Shown here: positions 8,602-16,373 of the stretch, piece after piece
Layout of the letters: each line of letters begins with the position of its first letter
Position numbering within the stretch: position 1 is the first letter of the stretch
Notes under the pieces: generated by a model
The model's input: only the letters and a program-made list of their open reading frames with translations
Database searches by the model: none
Told to the model about the DNA's origin: nothing
Program-made: the position numbers and the translations under genes
Assembly: GCF_031851795.1 (NCBI RefSeq)
Contig: NZ_CP134696.1
Location: 2,341,001 to 2,405,000, forward strand
DNA: 64,000 bases
Origin: Pontibacter sp. G13
GTDB lineage: Bacteria; Bacteroidota; Bacteroidia; J057
Direction of reading: 5' to 3'

Positions 8602-9169
8602 ACATCAGCTACTACTACTACTTGTTTCGACTTAGTAGGCGGTCAAGCTTCTGGGCTATTTTGCCTGATCTGTTATCCGGATCGTGCGCAAAATTCGCCC
8701 GCTGCCTAGTCCATCTACCTAGACTTTTGACTCTTGAAAAAATGGGGAAGGAAAACACTGCCTAGCAGAAGAATCTACTTGGTCATACAAGCGCCTAAGT
8801 ATGGGCTTGACGGATTGTTGGTGTGTTTTGCAGACGGTCCGAGCGTTGATTCCTCTCTGTGTTCAATCTGAAAATCAGACAAAAGCGGCCCATACAGGCA
8901 TCATGAGACACCTTGCAGGGAAAGTTCAAATTTCATAGATTGAACTGTTTTTGAGAGTTATTATATCAAACGATCGTACGGTCTGGGCATAGAAATGCCG
9001 TCGTCACCGGTCTTTCTGGCTGACCGTAACGAAAAACAGAGCCTGTAAACGACGTTTACGGGTTTTTTTGTTCCCCAAAAGTTCCTGAGAGGCAAAAGTG
9101 GTCCTCTCTAGTAGTTCATCATAAAAGCGGCTATCACTTAGTCCAAAGTTGTCAAATCATAATAACCCA
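8602..9169. other. Long leader/intergenic region of the alginate operon
   Basis: About 570 bp without a credible gene, between the regulator stop and the attenuator. I see no Rfam-type riboswitch motif and no TAnnTTTG promoter I would defend. A weak operator-like word, TTGGTCATACAA at 8779-8790, resembles the half-sites of the FadR-type operator at 9937-9972. A palindrome/terminator lies at 9042-9068. Confidence 0.5.
9042..9068 (+). terminator. Terminator-like hairpin GTAAACG/CGTTTAC
   Basis: CCTGTAAACG-A-CGTTTACGGG followed by TTTTTTT on the plus strand. The flanking genes are both on the minus strand. Read that way the hairpin is followed by CTCTGTTTTT, so it may still end the regulator transcript weakly. 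In the plus orientation it would end an unknown antisense or small transcript. Confidence 0.5.
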
Positions 9170-9910
9170 TTAGTCCAGTGCGATATCTTCCTCAAAAGCC
9201 GCATCGACGACATCCTGCAAGTGAGCCTTCATGGCAAGGGCCGCACCTTCTTCATCTTGTGCGCGAATGCGATCCAAAATGAGTTCGTGCTCGGTCAATG
9301 CCTTGCGAAAACGTCCATTGTCGCAGATTTTCAATTTCAGCGAGTAATGGATCATGTCTGGAGTGACGATGGTCGAGAGCGTATTCAATACTGAATTCTT
9401 GCTCACTTCCGCGATCTTGAGGTGAAACAACATGTCTTCCTCAACTCCAGGTTCATCGGCCAACACGCGATCTTGATAACGCGCCAACGCTTCCTCCAGC
9501 TCAACTAGATCTTGCGCAGTACGTCGTCTTGCCGCCCACCGGGCAGCATTCATCTCAAGCATGAGACGAGTTTCGATCAGCGATTGAAAATCAGGTGTCT
9601 CGATGTGCAACACGTTTGTGATCAGGCCTTCGAGGGCATTCACCCCGATCCCGGCCACGACCGTTCCACTTTGAGGCATGGTCTTCAAGATCCCGTAGAA
9701 TTCCAGTTTTTTCAGCGCCTCTCTCACATGACCACGGCCAACTCCGAAGGAATCAACCAACTGACGCTCAGCAGGCAATTTATCTCCAGGGTTCAGTTGA
9801 CCAGATTTGATCAAGTGCCGGATTTGCTGAATGATCTTGTCCGATGGCTTTTCCATCGAGATCTCCTGAAATACTCGTTTGCCTACATTGGCGGATCCAG
9901 AAATGTCCAT
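9170..9910 (-). CDS. FadR-subfamily GntR transcriptional regulator
   Basis: 246 residues from ATG 9910. The N-terminal winged helix-turn-helix contains PGDKLPAERQLVDSFGVGRGHVREALKKLEFYGIL, the GntR hallmark, and is followed by an all-helical FCD ligand-binding domain (ETRLMLEMNAARWAA, then FHLKIAEVSKN and the ligand-site His in LTEHELILDRI). A longer frame reaches 9949, but that start would lie inside the operator palindrome. ATG 9910 is therefore preferred. Placed ahead of the alginate genes in the same direction, it probably represses them and itself until an alginate-derived ketouronate binds. Confidence 0.88.
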   Translation of the reverse strand: MDISGSANVGKRVFQEISMEKPSDKIIQQIRHLIKSGQLNPGDKLPAERQLVDSFGVGRGHVREALKKLEFYGILKTMPQSGTVVAGIGVNALEGLITNVLHIETPDFQSLIETRLMLEMNAARWAARRRTAQDLVELEEALARYQDRVLADEPGVEEDMLFHLKIAEVSKNSVLNTLSTIVTPDMIHYSLKLKICDNGRFRKALTEHELILDRIRAQDEEGAALAMKAHLQDVVDAAFEEDIALD

Positions 9911-9936
9911 GTGGGTTGATTTCGCAGTGCACTTGT

Positions 9937-9972
9937 ATTGGTAAACCAATAACCAATATTTGGTTTACCAAT
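9937..9972. promoter_or_regulatory. Double palindromic operator upstream of the FadR-type regulator
   Basis: ATTGGTAAACCAAT (9937-9950) and the near-complementary copy ending ATTTGGTTTACCAAT (9958-9972) form an inverted repeat, and each arm is itself a TTGG..CCAA palindrome. The form resembles known FadR-family operators. It lies 27 bp before the regulator ATG and is probably autoregulatory. The following 10.0-10.2 kb shows only AT-rich spacer. Confidence 0.75.
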
Positions 9973-10174
9973 TTTATCAGGACTTTTTCAAAAAACCAAA
10001 TAAGGGGAACAAATTTTTCGGATAAGTGGCTTTTCTAGTCCTGCACGCAATATTTCTCCGAATAAAATTATTCCCAAATCATCGGATTAAATTCAAGCAA
10101 AAAATCCTATAAAAAAGGAAGATTGAGGGATAAACGAGATTAATCAGGCAAAACCGCCGCTTATGGAAAGCTGA

Positions 10175-10213
10175 AAAACAAAGAAGGGTCAGTTCCGAGT
10201 AGAACCGACCCTT
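10175..10213 (-). terminator. Intrinsic terminator of the outer-membrane protein gene
   Basis: AAGGGTCAGTT (10184-10194) pairs with AACCGACCCTT (10203-10213) with one mismatch. On the minus strand the stem is followed by CTTTGTTTTTC. It lies 40 bp past the stop at 10255. Confidence 0.7.
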
Positions 10214-10254
10214 TGTGGAATTCTTCCCGATCAGGCGGAAAGCAATCCCATAGG

Positions 10255-10968
10255 CTAGAAATTATATCCTACGCTGACACGTAGATCTATGCCATATCCC
10301 CAGATAGAGTCAAAATCATAATATCCGGACTTACTGTACAAGTTTGGACCTGCTCCCGCTCCAGCATACCGAGTGAGTTGTCCTTCTGACCATCCTGATG
10401 CCAACGTGAAAAGCACCAAATCTGCCCCCACATCCAGCACCATGCCCGAAGGCCAGATCGTCTGGTAACCGTATCCATAGCCCACTTGGAAATTAGGCAT
10501 TTTAGTGAGTTCGTATTCGTCCTCGGCGTTTTGGGCAAATACAGCTCCTGACTCAAACGTGCGATTGAGATTCGTCGCCAGCAGGTCAAAATCTCCCGTC
10601 ACGCGCTTCAATCCCGCCCGAAAGTAGACCTGACGATACAATCCCAGCGGCGCAGGTTTCACAGATCCGTGATGGTATTTTCGCAATCCCAATCCTAGCG
10701 CCCACCAGTTGTATTGAAAGTCGCGAGTTATCGGAGCCCCAAATCTGTCTTCGATTTGATCCTTGGCGCTGTAGACGCCCCCCATCAGGACAAAGGACTT
10801 TCTTCGGCTCCAAGCATACTCAACCCCAGTTTCGATACCGGGCTTCAATACCGTTGAAGCGAGGTTGGCCTTGGCGATCCATTTACGGCCCATGTATCCG
10901 CTATTCTGAGCGGAGAGGGTCCCTGTGAGGACGAATAGCAACAAAAGAACTAAGCTACTTGATTTCAT
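10255..10968 (-). CDS. Outer-membrane beta-barrel protein, function unknown
   Basis: 237 residues from ATG 10968 (MKSSSLVLLLLFVLTGTLSAQ, a strong signal peptide). The frame extends 36 codons upstream into the neighbouring lipoprotein gene, and that extension looks non-coding. The mature part alternates aromatic and polar strands (YNWWALGLGLRKYH, FQVGYGYGYQTIWPSGMVLDVGADL) and ends DLRVSVGYNF, a C-terminal Phe typical of barrels. It follows the lipoprotein gene by about 100 bp. I recognise no specific family. A role in the envelope is all that can be said. Confidence 0.75.
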   Translation of the reverse strand: MKSSSLVLLLLFVLTGTLSAQNSGYMGRKWIAKANLASTVLKPGIETGVEYAWSRRKSFVLMGGVYSAKDQIEDRFGAPITRDFQYNWWALGLGLRKYHHGSVKPAPLGLYRQVYFRAGLKRVTGDFDLLATNLNRTFESGAVFAQNAEDEYELTKMPNFQVGYGYGYQTIWPSGMVLDVGADLVLFTLASGWSEGQLTRYAGAGAGPNLYSKSGYYDFDSIWGYGIDLRVSVGYNF

Positions 10969-11065
10969 GGCGAATGAGTTTTCGAGATTTTTTACAATTC
11001 CTGCGCATCCAAATCGGATTGACCCAGCTTCCTCGAAGCGATCAATCTTCGAATGTGAGGTAGGA

Positions 11066-11770
11066 CTAGCTTTCATCGGAATACCAATAAGCCTCGCGGC
11101 TTCGGTTTTTTATGTTATTGAAGCTATCGTACATGACCGGGTAGAGATTTCTCGCAACTGCTTTGGATTTGAAGAAACGAACCTCGCGGTACACGACCTC
11201 AGCAGTTTCCACATTCACGATGATGGTCAAATAGAGATTCTTCTTCTTTCTTCCCTGGCCGAGCAGGAGATTCAATGAAAAGTAGGGTGTACCAAACTTC
11301 TGGGCCAATTGGCTGAAACGCGTATCGATGATGGGAGCTTTGTTGAAGATACGCTCGCGTTCCTCCCCGTTCTTGAGGTTTACGTCCTGAGAAAAATTGG
11401 CCTGAAGAATATGATTCCGCAAAGGGATCAATTCATTGAAATAGTCCGCATCGGAAGCTGTCAAATGCCGGTCTCCTCGGGTAATCAGCTTAATGCCGAC
11501 TTCCCTTGCCACCTTCACCAGCATCTTTTCAAATTGATCATTTCTCAGTACATCCTGATCGACAGCTTCTTGCAGACTGGCTGCTGACCCGTAATAGCTC
11601 ATCTCCGGATCAAGCGACACGATCTTTTTCATTTTCTTCGCCTGCGCGGAAATGGAACTATGGACTTCCGATACCATATATCCACCACTGGTGCACCCGA
11701 CTCCGAGCGTTGCCAACAGGAGCAACAGGCCATACTGCCTGATATTCAAATATTTTGTATGGATTTTCAT
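11066..11770 (-). CDS. Putative lipoprotein of unknown function
   Basis: 234 residues from ATG 11770. The N-terminus YGLLLLLATLGVGC carries a lipobox (LGVGC), so the mature protein should be acylated and anchored in the envelope. The remainder is soluble, with helical segments (SISAQAKKMKKIV, DVLRNDQFEKMLVKVAREVG) and a strand-rich C-terminal part (NLYLTIIVNVETAEVVYREVRFFKSKAV). It starts five bases past the M48 peptidase stop, so the two are almost certainly co-transcribed. No family recognised. Confidence 0.75.
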   Translation of the reverse strand: MKIHTKYLNIRQYGLLLLLATLGVGCTSGGYMVSEVHSSISAQAKKMKKIVSLDPEMSYYGSAASLQEAVDQDVLRNDQFEKMLVKVAREVGIKLITRGDRHLTASDADYFNELIPLRNHILQANFSQDVNLKNGEERERIFNKAPIIDTRFSQLAQKFGTPYFSLNLLLGQGRKKKNLYLTIIVNVETAEVVYREVRFFKSKAVARNLYPVMYDSFNNIKNRSREAYWYSDES

Positions 11771-11775
11771 GGTTA

Positions 11776-13338
11776 TCACTTCAAGGTTTCGGCTTTGTTT
11801 CTGGCAAAATTAGCGTGGCGGCTATCGGGGAAACTTTGGCTGAATTGGTCGAATTTTTCCTGAGCTTCCTCCTTTTCCCCAGTTTCCAACAGATACCGGG
11901 CATAGGCAATCTGGATTTCTGGGTTGTCGGGAAAAGTTGTGGCTCGATGAACCAATACCGCTCCCAGAATGGGTTCGAACTTGGAGCTCCGTACATACTT
12001 CAAGAAATACACAAAGTCGCCGAATGGATAGCCTTTGTAACTATATGGATCTGGCAGAATTTCATCTACGTCCAAATATTGATCGTGGAAGATTAGCCAA
12101 AAGACCGATTGAGCAATCACTCCCTGCACAAATTGGTTTTCGGGGAAATCCTTGGCTAGTCTCAGCCCCAGATACAGCGAATGCGCATACATCCCTTTCT
12201 GGTAGTACAACTCGAGTGTTTCGTAAGTAGAAATCAGCATCGTGCTGTAGAATCGCTCCGATGGCAGAATAAAACCGCCCTCTTCGATCGCAGCAGTATC
12301 CGTTACATCATACTCCGGCAACATGCGACGAACAGCCTCGATTCTCTTATCTATATCGGGATGAGTGCTGTAGTCTACGTCTTCCTCCTCTGATGCATCC
12401 GAGGTCTCTTCCGCTTCTTCCTCCATTTCTTCATCTGCCTCTCTGGAGAAAAATTTCAATTGGCTAGAATCGATTTCCAGCTCTGGAGTTGCCAAGAGGT
12501 CCAACAAATCGAGGTGAGGATATGGGCCATCGTCTCCGTTGATTTCCTTCAATACCTGCAAGGCCGTCACGGCGTGATGCGGATGATAATCGGTGTCCAA
12601 ATACAATTGCAGCCCCATGGAATCCGCCTCCATCTCCTGATGGCGGGAGAATCGCATATTCTCATATTCGGCATCGAGATCGGCTCCAGCCTCTACCTCT
12701 TCTTCCAAATCCCGCTCCTTTTGGAAGGACTGTACAGAATGAGAAAGAATATAATGCTGGATTTCGTGGGCCAAGATGCAAGCCAATTGGGCCTCATTGT
12801 CAAGGTATCGAAGGAGGGCAGTATTGACGAAAATGGTTCCGTTCCTCCAGCAGAATGCATTGGCCGTCGGGAATCGAGTGGCATATACGTTGATCTTGTC
12901 TTGAAACTCGGGGTGATCCCGGAGCAGATACCCTACCAAGGTGCGGAGGTATTCGGACATCGGATCGTCAATGAAGACATGGCCACTCAGAAAGGCATTC
13001 TTGAGGGCCAGATTGGAGCGAAGATAAAACGCTTGTGCCTCTTCATCCTGTGCATCGAAGTCGGCATTGCTCATCTCTTCGATGGATTTGAGCGTCAAAT
13101 CTTCAATCAGGATATCCGGCAATTGCCCCTCTATCTGAATGGGGCGGTAGTCGAGATGTAATTGGGCGTGCAGCGCTTTTGGGAGAAAAGTAGCCTGCGC
13201 AATCAGGGCGATGATCATGAGAAGGAGCTTCCTTCGGCGGAGATCTCCACCAGTTCTGGCAATGAGCTCCAGAGTTCCTATCCGGTCATGACTATCCGGA
13301 AGAAAAGAGTGGTTCATGGTTACGTTCATATATTCCAA
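11776..13338 (-). CDS. M48-family metalloprotease
   Basis: 520 residues as drawn. The zinc motif HEIQH is at 191-195 and the third ligand lies in EMEADSMGL near 235-237, the signature of M48 peptidases such as BepA/YfgC. The Ser/Asp/Glu-rich stretch near 300-325 is acidic and probably disordered. The C-terminal third (LYLGLRLAKDFPENQFVQGVIA, QIAYARYLLETGEKEEAQEKF) resembles TPR helices, as in BepA. A hydrophobic export signal (about 37-59, ending ALHAQ) comes unusually late, so the start could be any of Met1, Met4 or Met8. Probable role: envelope protein quality control, together with the adjacent lipoprotein. Confidence 0.85.
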   Translation of the reverse strand: MEYMNVTMNHSFLPDSHDRIGTLELIARTGGDLRRRKLLLMIIALIAQATFLPKALHAQLHLDYRPIQIEGQLPDILIEDLTLKSIEEMSNADFDAQDEEAQAFYLRSNLALKNAFLSGHVFIDDPMSEYLRTLVGYLLRDHPEFQDKINVYATRFPTANAFCWRNGTIFVNTALLRYLDNEAQLACILAHEIQHYILSHSVQSFQKERDLEEEVEAGADLDAEYENMRFSRHQEMEADSMGLQLYLDTDYHPHHAVTALQVLKEINGDDGPYPHLDLLDLLATPELEIDSSQLKFFSREADEEMEEEAEETSDASEEEDVDYSTHPDIDKRIEAVRRMLPEYDVTDTAAIEEGGFILPSERFYSTMLISTYETLELYYQKGMYAHSLYLGLRLAKDFPENQFVQGVIAQSVFWLIFHDQYLDVDEILPDPYSYKGYPFGDFVYFLKYVRSSKFEPILGAVLVHRATTFPDNPEIQIAYARYLLETGEKEEAQEKFDQFSQSFPDSRHANFARNKAETLK

Positions 13339-13690
13339 TAATTAAGAATACTTGGCAATATCCTTTGTTTGGAGGAAACGAACAAATTTATTCCCCTTTC
13401 AAGACTATTCAAAAAAGGTTGCAAATATCCCCGTCCCCATGAGGGATTGTCTCCCCGGATCATAGCTTCATGCCTGTGACTTCGAATGCGCCAAACAACC
13501 ATTGGCTCATTTGCTGGACTGGCTCATTCACTTCAGCACGATTGTGAAAGGGGTCGTGAAGTCTGCAGGAGATATTTTCCCCTATCCAGCAAGCTGCCAC
13601 ATCGATTGGTCCATCTGTAACCCCTCTTGACATGCTGGATGGGCACATTTTGACAAGCATTGGGAGCAGAGATAAAAAAAATTCAATTTT
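13339..13690. other. Intergenic stretch, nothing identified
   Basis: A 350-bp region between the divergent M48 gene and the efflux operon. An open frame on the minus strand (13460-13693) has no Bacteroidota-like composition and no domain, and I do not call it. The promoter of the M48 gene should lie near 13340-13420, but no clear TAnnTTTG is seen. Confidence 0.4.
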
Positions 13691-13710
13691 CACTAAACAC
13701 TGTTCATTAA
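13691..13710. promoter_or_regulatory. Operator-like repeat, copy 1 (efflux operon)
   Basis: CACTAAACACTGTTCATTAA. Its core AACA-C-TGTT is palindromic, a form common for TetR-family operators. A second copy lies 103 bp downstream, and both precede the RND efflux operon. Confidence 0.5.
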
Positions 13711-13793
13711 TTTCCCGTTATTTACCCATCGAACTTCGATCAGTCAACTCATTCGCAGTCGATTCCGCCTCACGGCGTTTTTTTTGACGCAAC

Positions 13794-13813
13794 CACTAAA
13801 CACTGTTCACTAA
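13794..13813. promoter_or_regulatory. Operator-like repeat, copy 2 (efflux operon)
   Basis: CACTAAACACTGTTCACTAA, identical to copy 1 at 19 of 20 positions and 46 bp before the first efflux gene ATG. Between the copies lies a short CGCC/GGCG hairpin followed by eight T (13766-13785). No TetR-family gene is present in the window. Confidence 0.5.
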
Positions 13814-13859
13814 CTTTTTCTAGTTCAACAGACGTTGGATTGTATCATTCTCACGCATC

Positions 13860-15230
13860 ATGAAATCTGTCTCCATTCGAGCCATTTACCTATTGATCCT
13901 CATCCCGCTCATCGGCCTTCCCAATCATGGGATCAGCCAATCAGCATTGGATCAATACGTCGAGCTGGGGTTGTCGAGCAACTTGGCCATTCAGCAGAGT
14001 GACCTTCAAGTTGCCAAGCGCCAGCAAGCCCTCCGAGAAGCCAAGGGCCTATTTCTGCCCTATGTGAGTTTTCAGGCGAGCTACACGGTCGCAGCCGGGG
14101 GTCGATCCCTCGATTTTCCAGTAGGGGATCTCCTCAACCCAGTCTATGCCACCCTCAATGAGCTGACGGAAACCAACCAGTTTCCCACCAACATTGAGAA
14201 TGTGAACGAACAGTTCCTGCCACACAATTTTCAGGAAACGTACGTACGAGTCGTACAGCCAGTATTCAATAGTGACATCCTCTTCAATCGGAGAGCGCAG
14301 GACGATCTATTGAAGGCGGAAGGATTCCAGCGGGAAGCATTCCAACGAGAATTGGTACGGGACATCAAGACGGCCTATTTCGCCTATCTACAGACGGAAG
14401 ATGCGCTGCGAATCAATCGGGAAACCCGTGTGCTGCTGGAGGAAATTCTCCGCGTCAACCGATCGCTCGTGGACAATGACAAAGCCACGCGGGATGTGAT
14501 CTACAATGCGGAATTCGAATTGCGGAAGCTGGACAAAGAGCAAGCCCAGACGCTCCAACGCAATCAATCTGCCAGAGCGTACTTCAATTTCCTCTTGAAT
14601 CGTCCATTGGATTCAGACATCGAGATTGACACGACCTGGTTCAATCCCGAGCAGCAATCTCTCATCAATCTAGAAGTGGAAGCCCCCGGAAGGCGCCCGG
14701 AGATTGCGCAATTCGAAGCCTCCATCAACGCCGTAGAAAACCAAGAGAAGGTCGAGCAATGGGGAATCCTCCCCAAAGTGAACGCCATCTTCGACATGGG
14801 ATTCCAAGGGTTTGGCTATGACTTCGCCAATCAGGAGTACGCCATGGCACGGGTTGGATTGCAATGGGATATCTTCCAAGGATTTCGTCGAGATGCTCGC
14901 CGCCAACAAGCAGCACTCGATCGAAAAACCCTCGAAAAGCGCCAAGAAGCCACTAGTCAGCAGATTCAGCTCCAAGTCCGAGAAGCTTGGTACCAACTGG
15001 CAGCAGCTCAGGCTTCACTCGAAGCTTCCAAATCCGGCGTGCAAGATGCCACCGCGGCGTTTGATATCATCTCCAAAAAATACCGCGAGTCCCAAGCCAA
15101 TTGGCTAGAACTCCTCGAAGCGAGAAACCGATTCACTTTGGCACAGATCAGCCAAAGCATCGATACCTATTCCGTATGGGCTAGGATGGCTGAACTCGAA
15201 TACGCCGCCGGAACCGCCCAAATTCCCTAA
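13860..15230 (+). CDS. TolC-family outer membrane efflux protein
   Basis: 456 residues with signal peptide (about 1-27, ending GISQS). Two homologous halves of long amphipathic helices (about 30-75 and 165-240; 280-310 and 355-445) are interrupted by barrel strands such as FQETYVRVVQPVF and YAMARVGLQWDIFQGFRRDA, the normal TolC pattern. It forms the outer-membrane channel of the tripartite pump encoded by the next two genes, with spacings of 33 and 12 bp. The order TolC-adaptor-pump is usual in Bacteroidota. Confidence 0.92.
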   Translation: MKSVSIRAIYLLILIPLIGLPNHGISQSALDQYVELGLSSNLAIQQSDLQVAKRQQALREAKGLFLPYVSFQASYTVAAGGRSLDFPVGDLLNPVYATLNELTETNQFPTNIENVNEQFLPHNFQETYVRVVQPVFNSDILFNRRAQDDLLKAEGFQREAFQRELVRDIKTAYFAYLQTEDALRINRETRVLLEEILRVNRSLVDNDKATRDVIYNAEFELRKLDKEQAQTLQRNQSARAYFNFLLNRPLDSDIEIDTTWFNPEQQSLINLEVEAPGRRPEIAQFEASINAVENQEKVEQWGILPKVNAIFDMGFQGFGYDFANQEYAMARVGLQWDIFQGFRRDARRQQAALDRKTLEKRQEATSQQIQLQVREAWYQLAAAQASLEASKSGVQDATAAFDIISKKYRESQANWLELLEARNRFTLAQISQSIDTYSVWARMAELEYAAGTAQIP

Positions 15231-15263
15231 CCCATTTTTCAACCAGCATTCATCCGACCCACC

Positions 15264-16361
15264 ATGTGGAAAAACCTGACATATACCCTTGGCGTGCCTG
15301 CCCTTGCAGCATTGGCAGCTTGCACTCCAACTTCTGGAGCCGATGAAACTCCTGACCTGACCACTCCTCGTCATGTCCCGGTGAGAATCGCCAAGATTCA
15401 GCCAAGCATCCAGCCTATTCCCATTCTGGCATCTGGGATTGTGGCCGCTCGGGAGGAAATCAATCTTTCCTTCAAAACAGGCGGGATCATCCAGAAGACC
15501 TTTGTCCGAGAAGGTCAACGTGTCAAAAAGGGTCAGCTTTTGGCCACCCTGAACTTGGCGGAAATCGACGCACAGGTCAAGCAAGCACAGGCTTCCGTCA
15601 CCAAATCTCAACGTGACCTACAACGACTCGAACGTCTGTATGCGGATTCCGTCGCGACCTTGGAACAAGTTCAGGATCTCCGTACTGCCTTGGAAGTCTC
15701 GGAGGCGAATCTGCGCATTGCTTCCTTCAACCAGTCCCAATCGAAAATTGTGGCTCCAACGAGTGGACGCATTCTCCGGAAATTGGGCGAAACAGGCGAA
15801 ATCATCTCCCCCGGGATGCCCGTCTATCGATTGGCTTCCGACCGAAATGCCCAAGTGATCCGTACAGGATTGTCCGACGTCGACATCGTGCAGGTAAAAA
15901 TGGGCGATCAAGCCAAGATTCGGTTTGATGCCTGGCCGCAGCGGACCTTTGAAGCTCGTGTCACAGAAATTGCGGCAGGGGCTCACCCCGTGAATGGCAC
16001 CTATGAGGTCGAATTGAGCTTGGACAAAACTGATCTTCCCATCAAAAATGGATTCATCGGGCACATCCAATTGTTCCCGAGTGATCAGGAATCTCAGGTC
16101 TTGATTCCCATCGCAGCTATGGTGGAAGGCTACCCAGATAGTGTCAAACTCTACGTATTGGACGAATCCAAGACGCACGCACAGCCTCATACCGTGCATC
16201 GCTATGAGATCCGTTCCAATCAATTGGCCATTCCCACTGAGGAATTGGAAGGACATGAACAGGTGATCACCGAAGGAGCGAAATACCTCCAACCGGGAAC
16301 CGCCATCGACATTGTCCCCAAAACCCCACAGGTCTCTGAATCCAACATCGCCAACCGCTAA
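15264..16361 (+). CDS. RND efflux periplasmic adaptor (membrane fusion protein)
   Basis: 365 residues. The start MWKNLTYTLGVPALAALAAC carries a lipobox, so the adaptor is probably lipid-anchored. Order of domains: barrel-sandwich half (INLSFKTGGIIQKTFVREGQRVKKGQLLATL, about 73-103), a short coiled-coil hairpin (about 105-160), the second lipoyl half (IVAPTSGRILRKLGETGEIISPG), then beta-barrel and membrane-proximal domains. It links the TolC channel and the RND pump. The short hairpin is typical of HlyD/AcrA-type adaptors in this phylum. Confidence 0.92.
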   Translation: MWKNLTYTLGVPALAALAACTPTSGADETPDLTTPRHVPVRIAKIQPSIQPIPILASGIVAAREEINLSFKTGGIIQKTFVREGQRVKKGQLLATLNLAEIDAQVKQAQASVTKSQRDLQRLERLYADSVATLEQVQDLRTALEVSEANLRIASFNQSQSKIVAPTSGRILRKLGETGEIISPGMPVYRLASDRNAQVIRTGLSDVDIVQVKMGDQAKIRFDAWPQRTFEARVTEIAAGAHPVNGTYEVELSLDKTDLPIKNGFIGHIQLFPSDQESQVLIPIAAMVEGYPDSVKLYVLDESKTHAQPHTVHRYEIRSNQLAIPTEELEGHEQVITEGAKYLQPGTAIDIVPKTPQVSESNIANR

Positions 16362-16373
16362 TCTCTGAATCGC

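Noticed and set aside
13460-13693. 77-residue open frame before the efflux operon
   Set aside because: No recognisable domain, composition unlike neighbours, and it overlaps the operator-like repeat.
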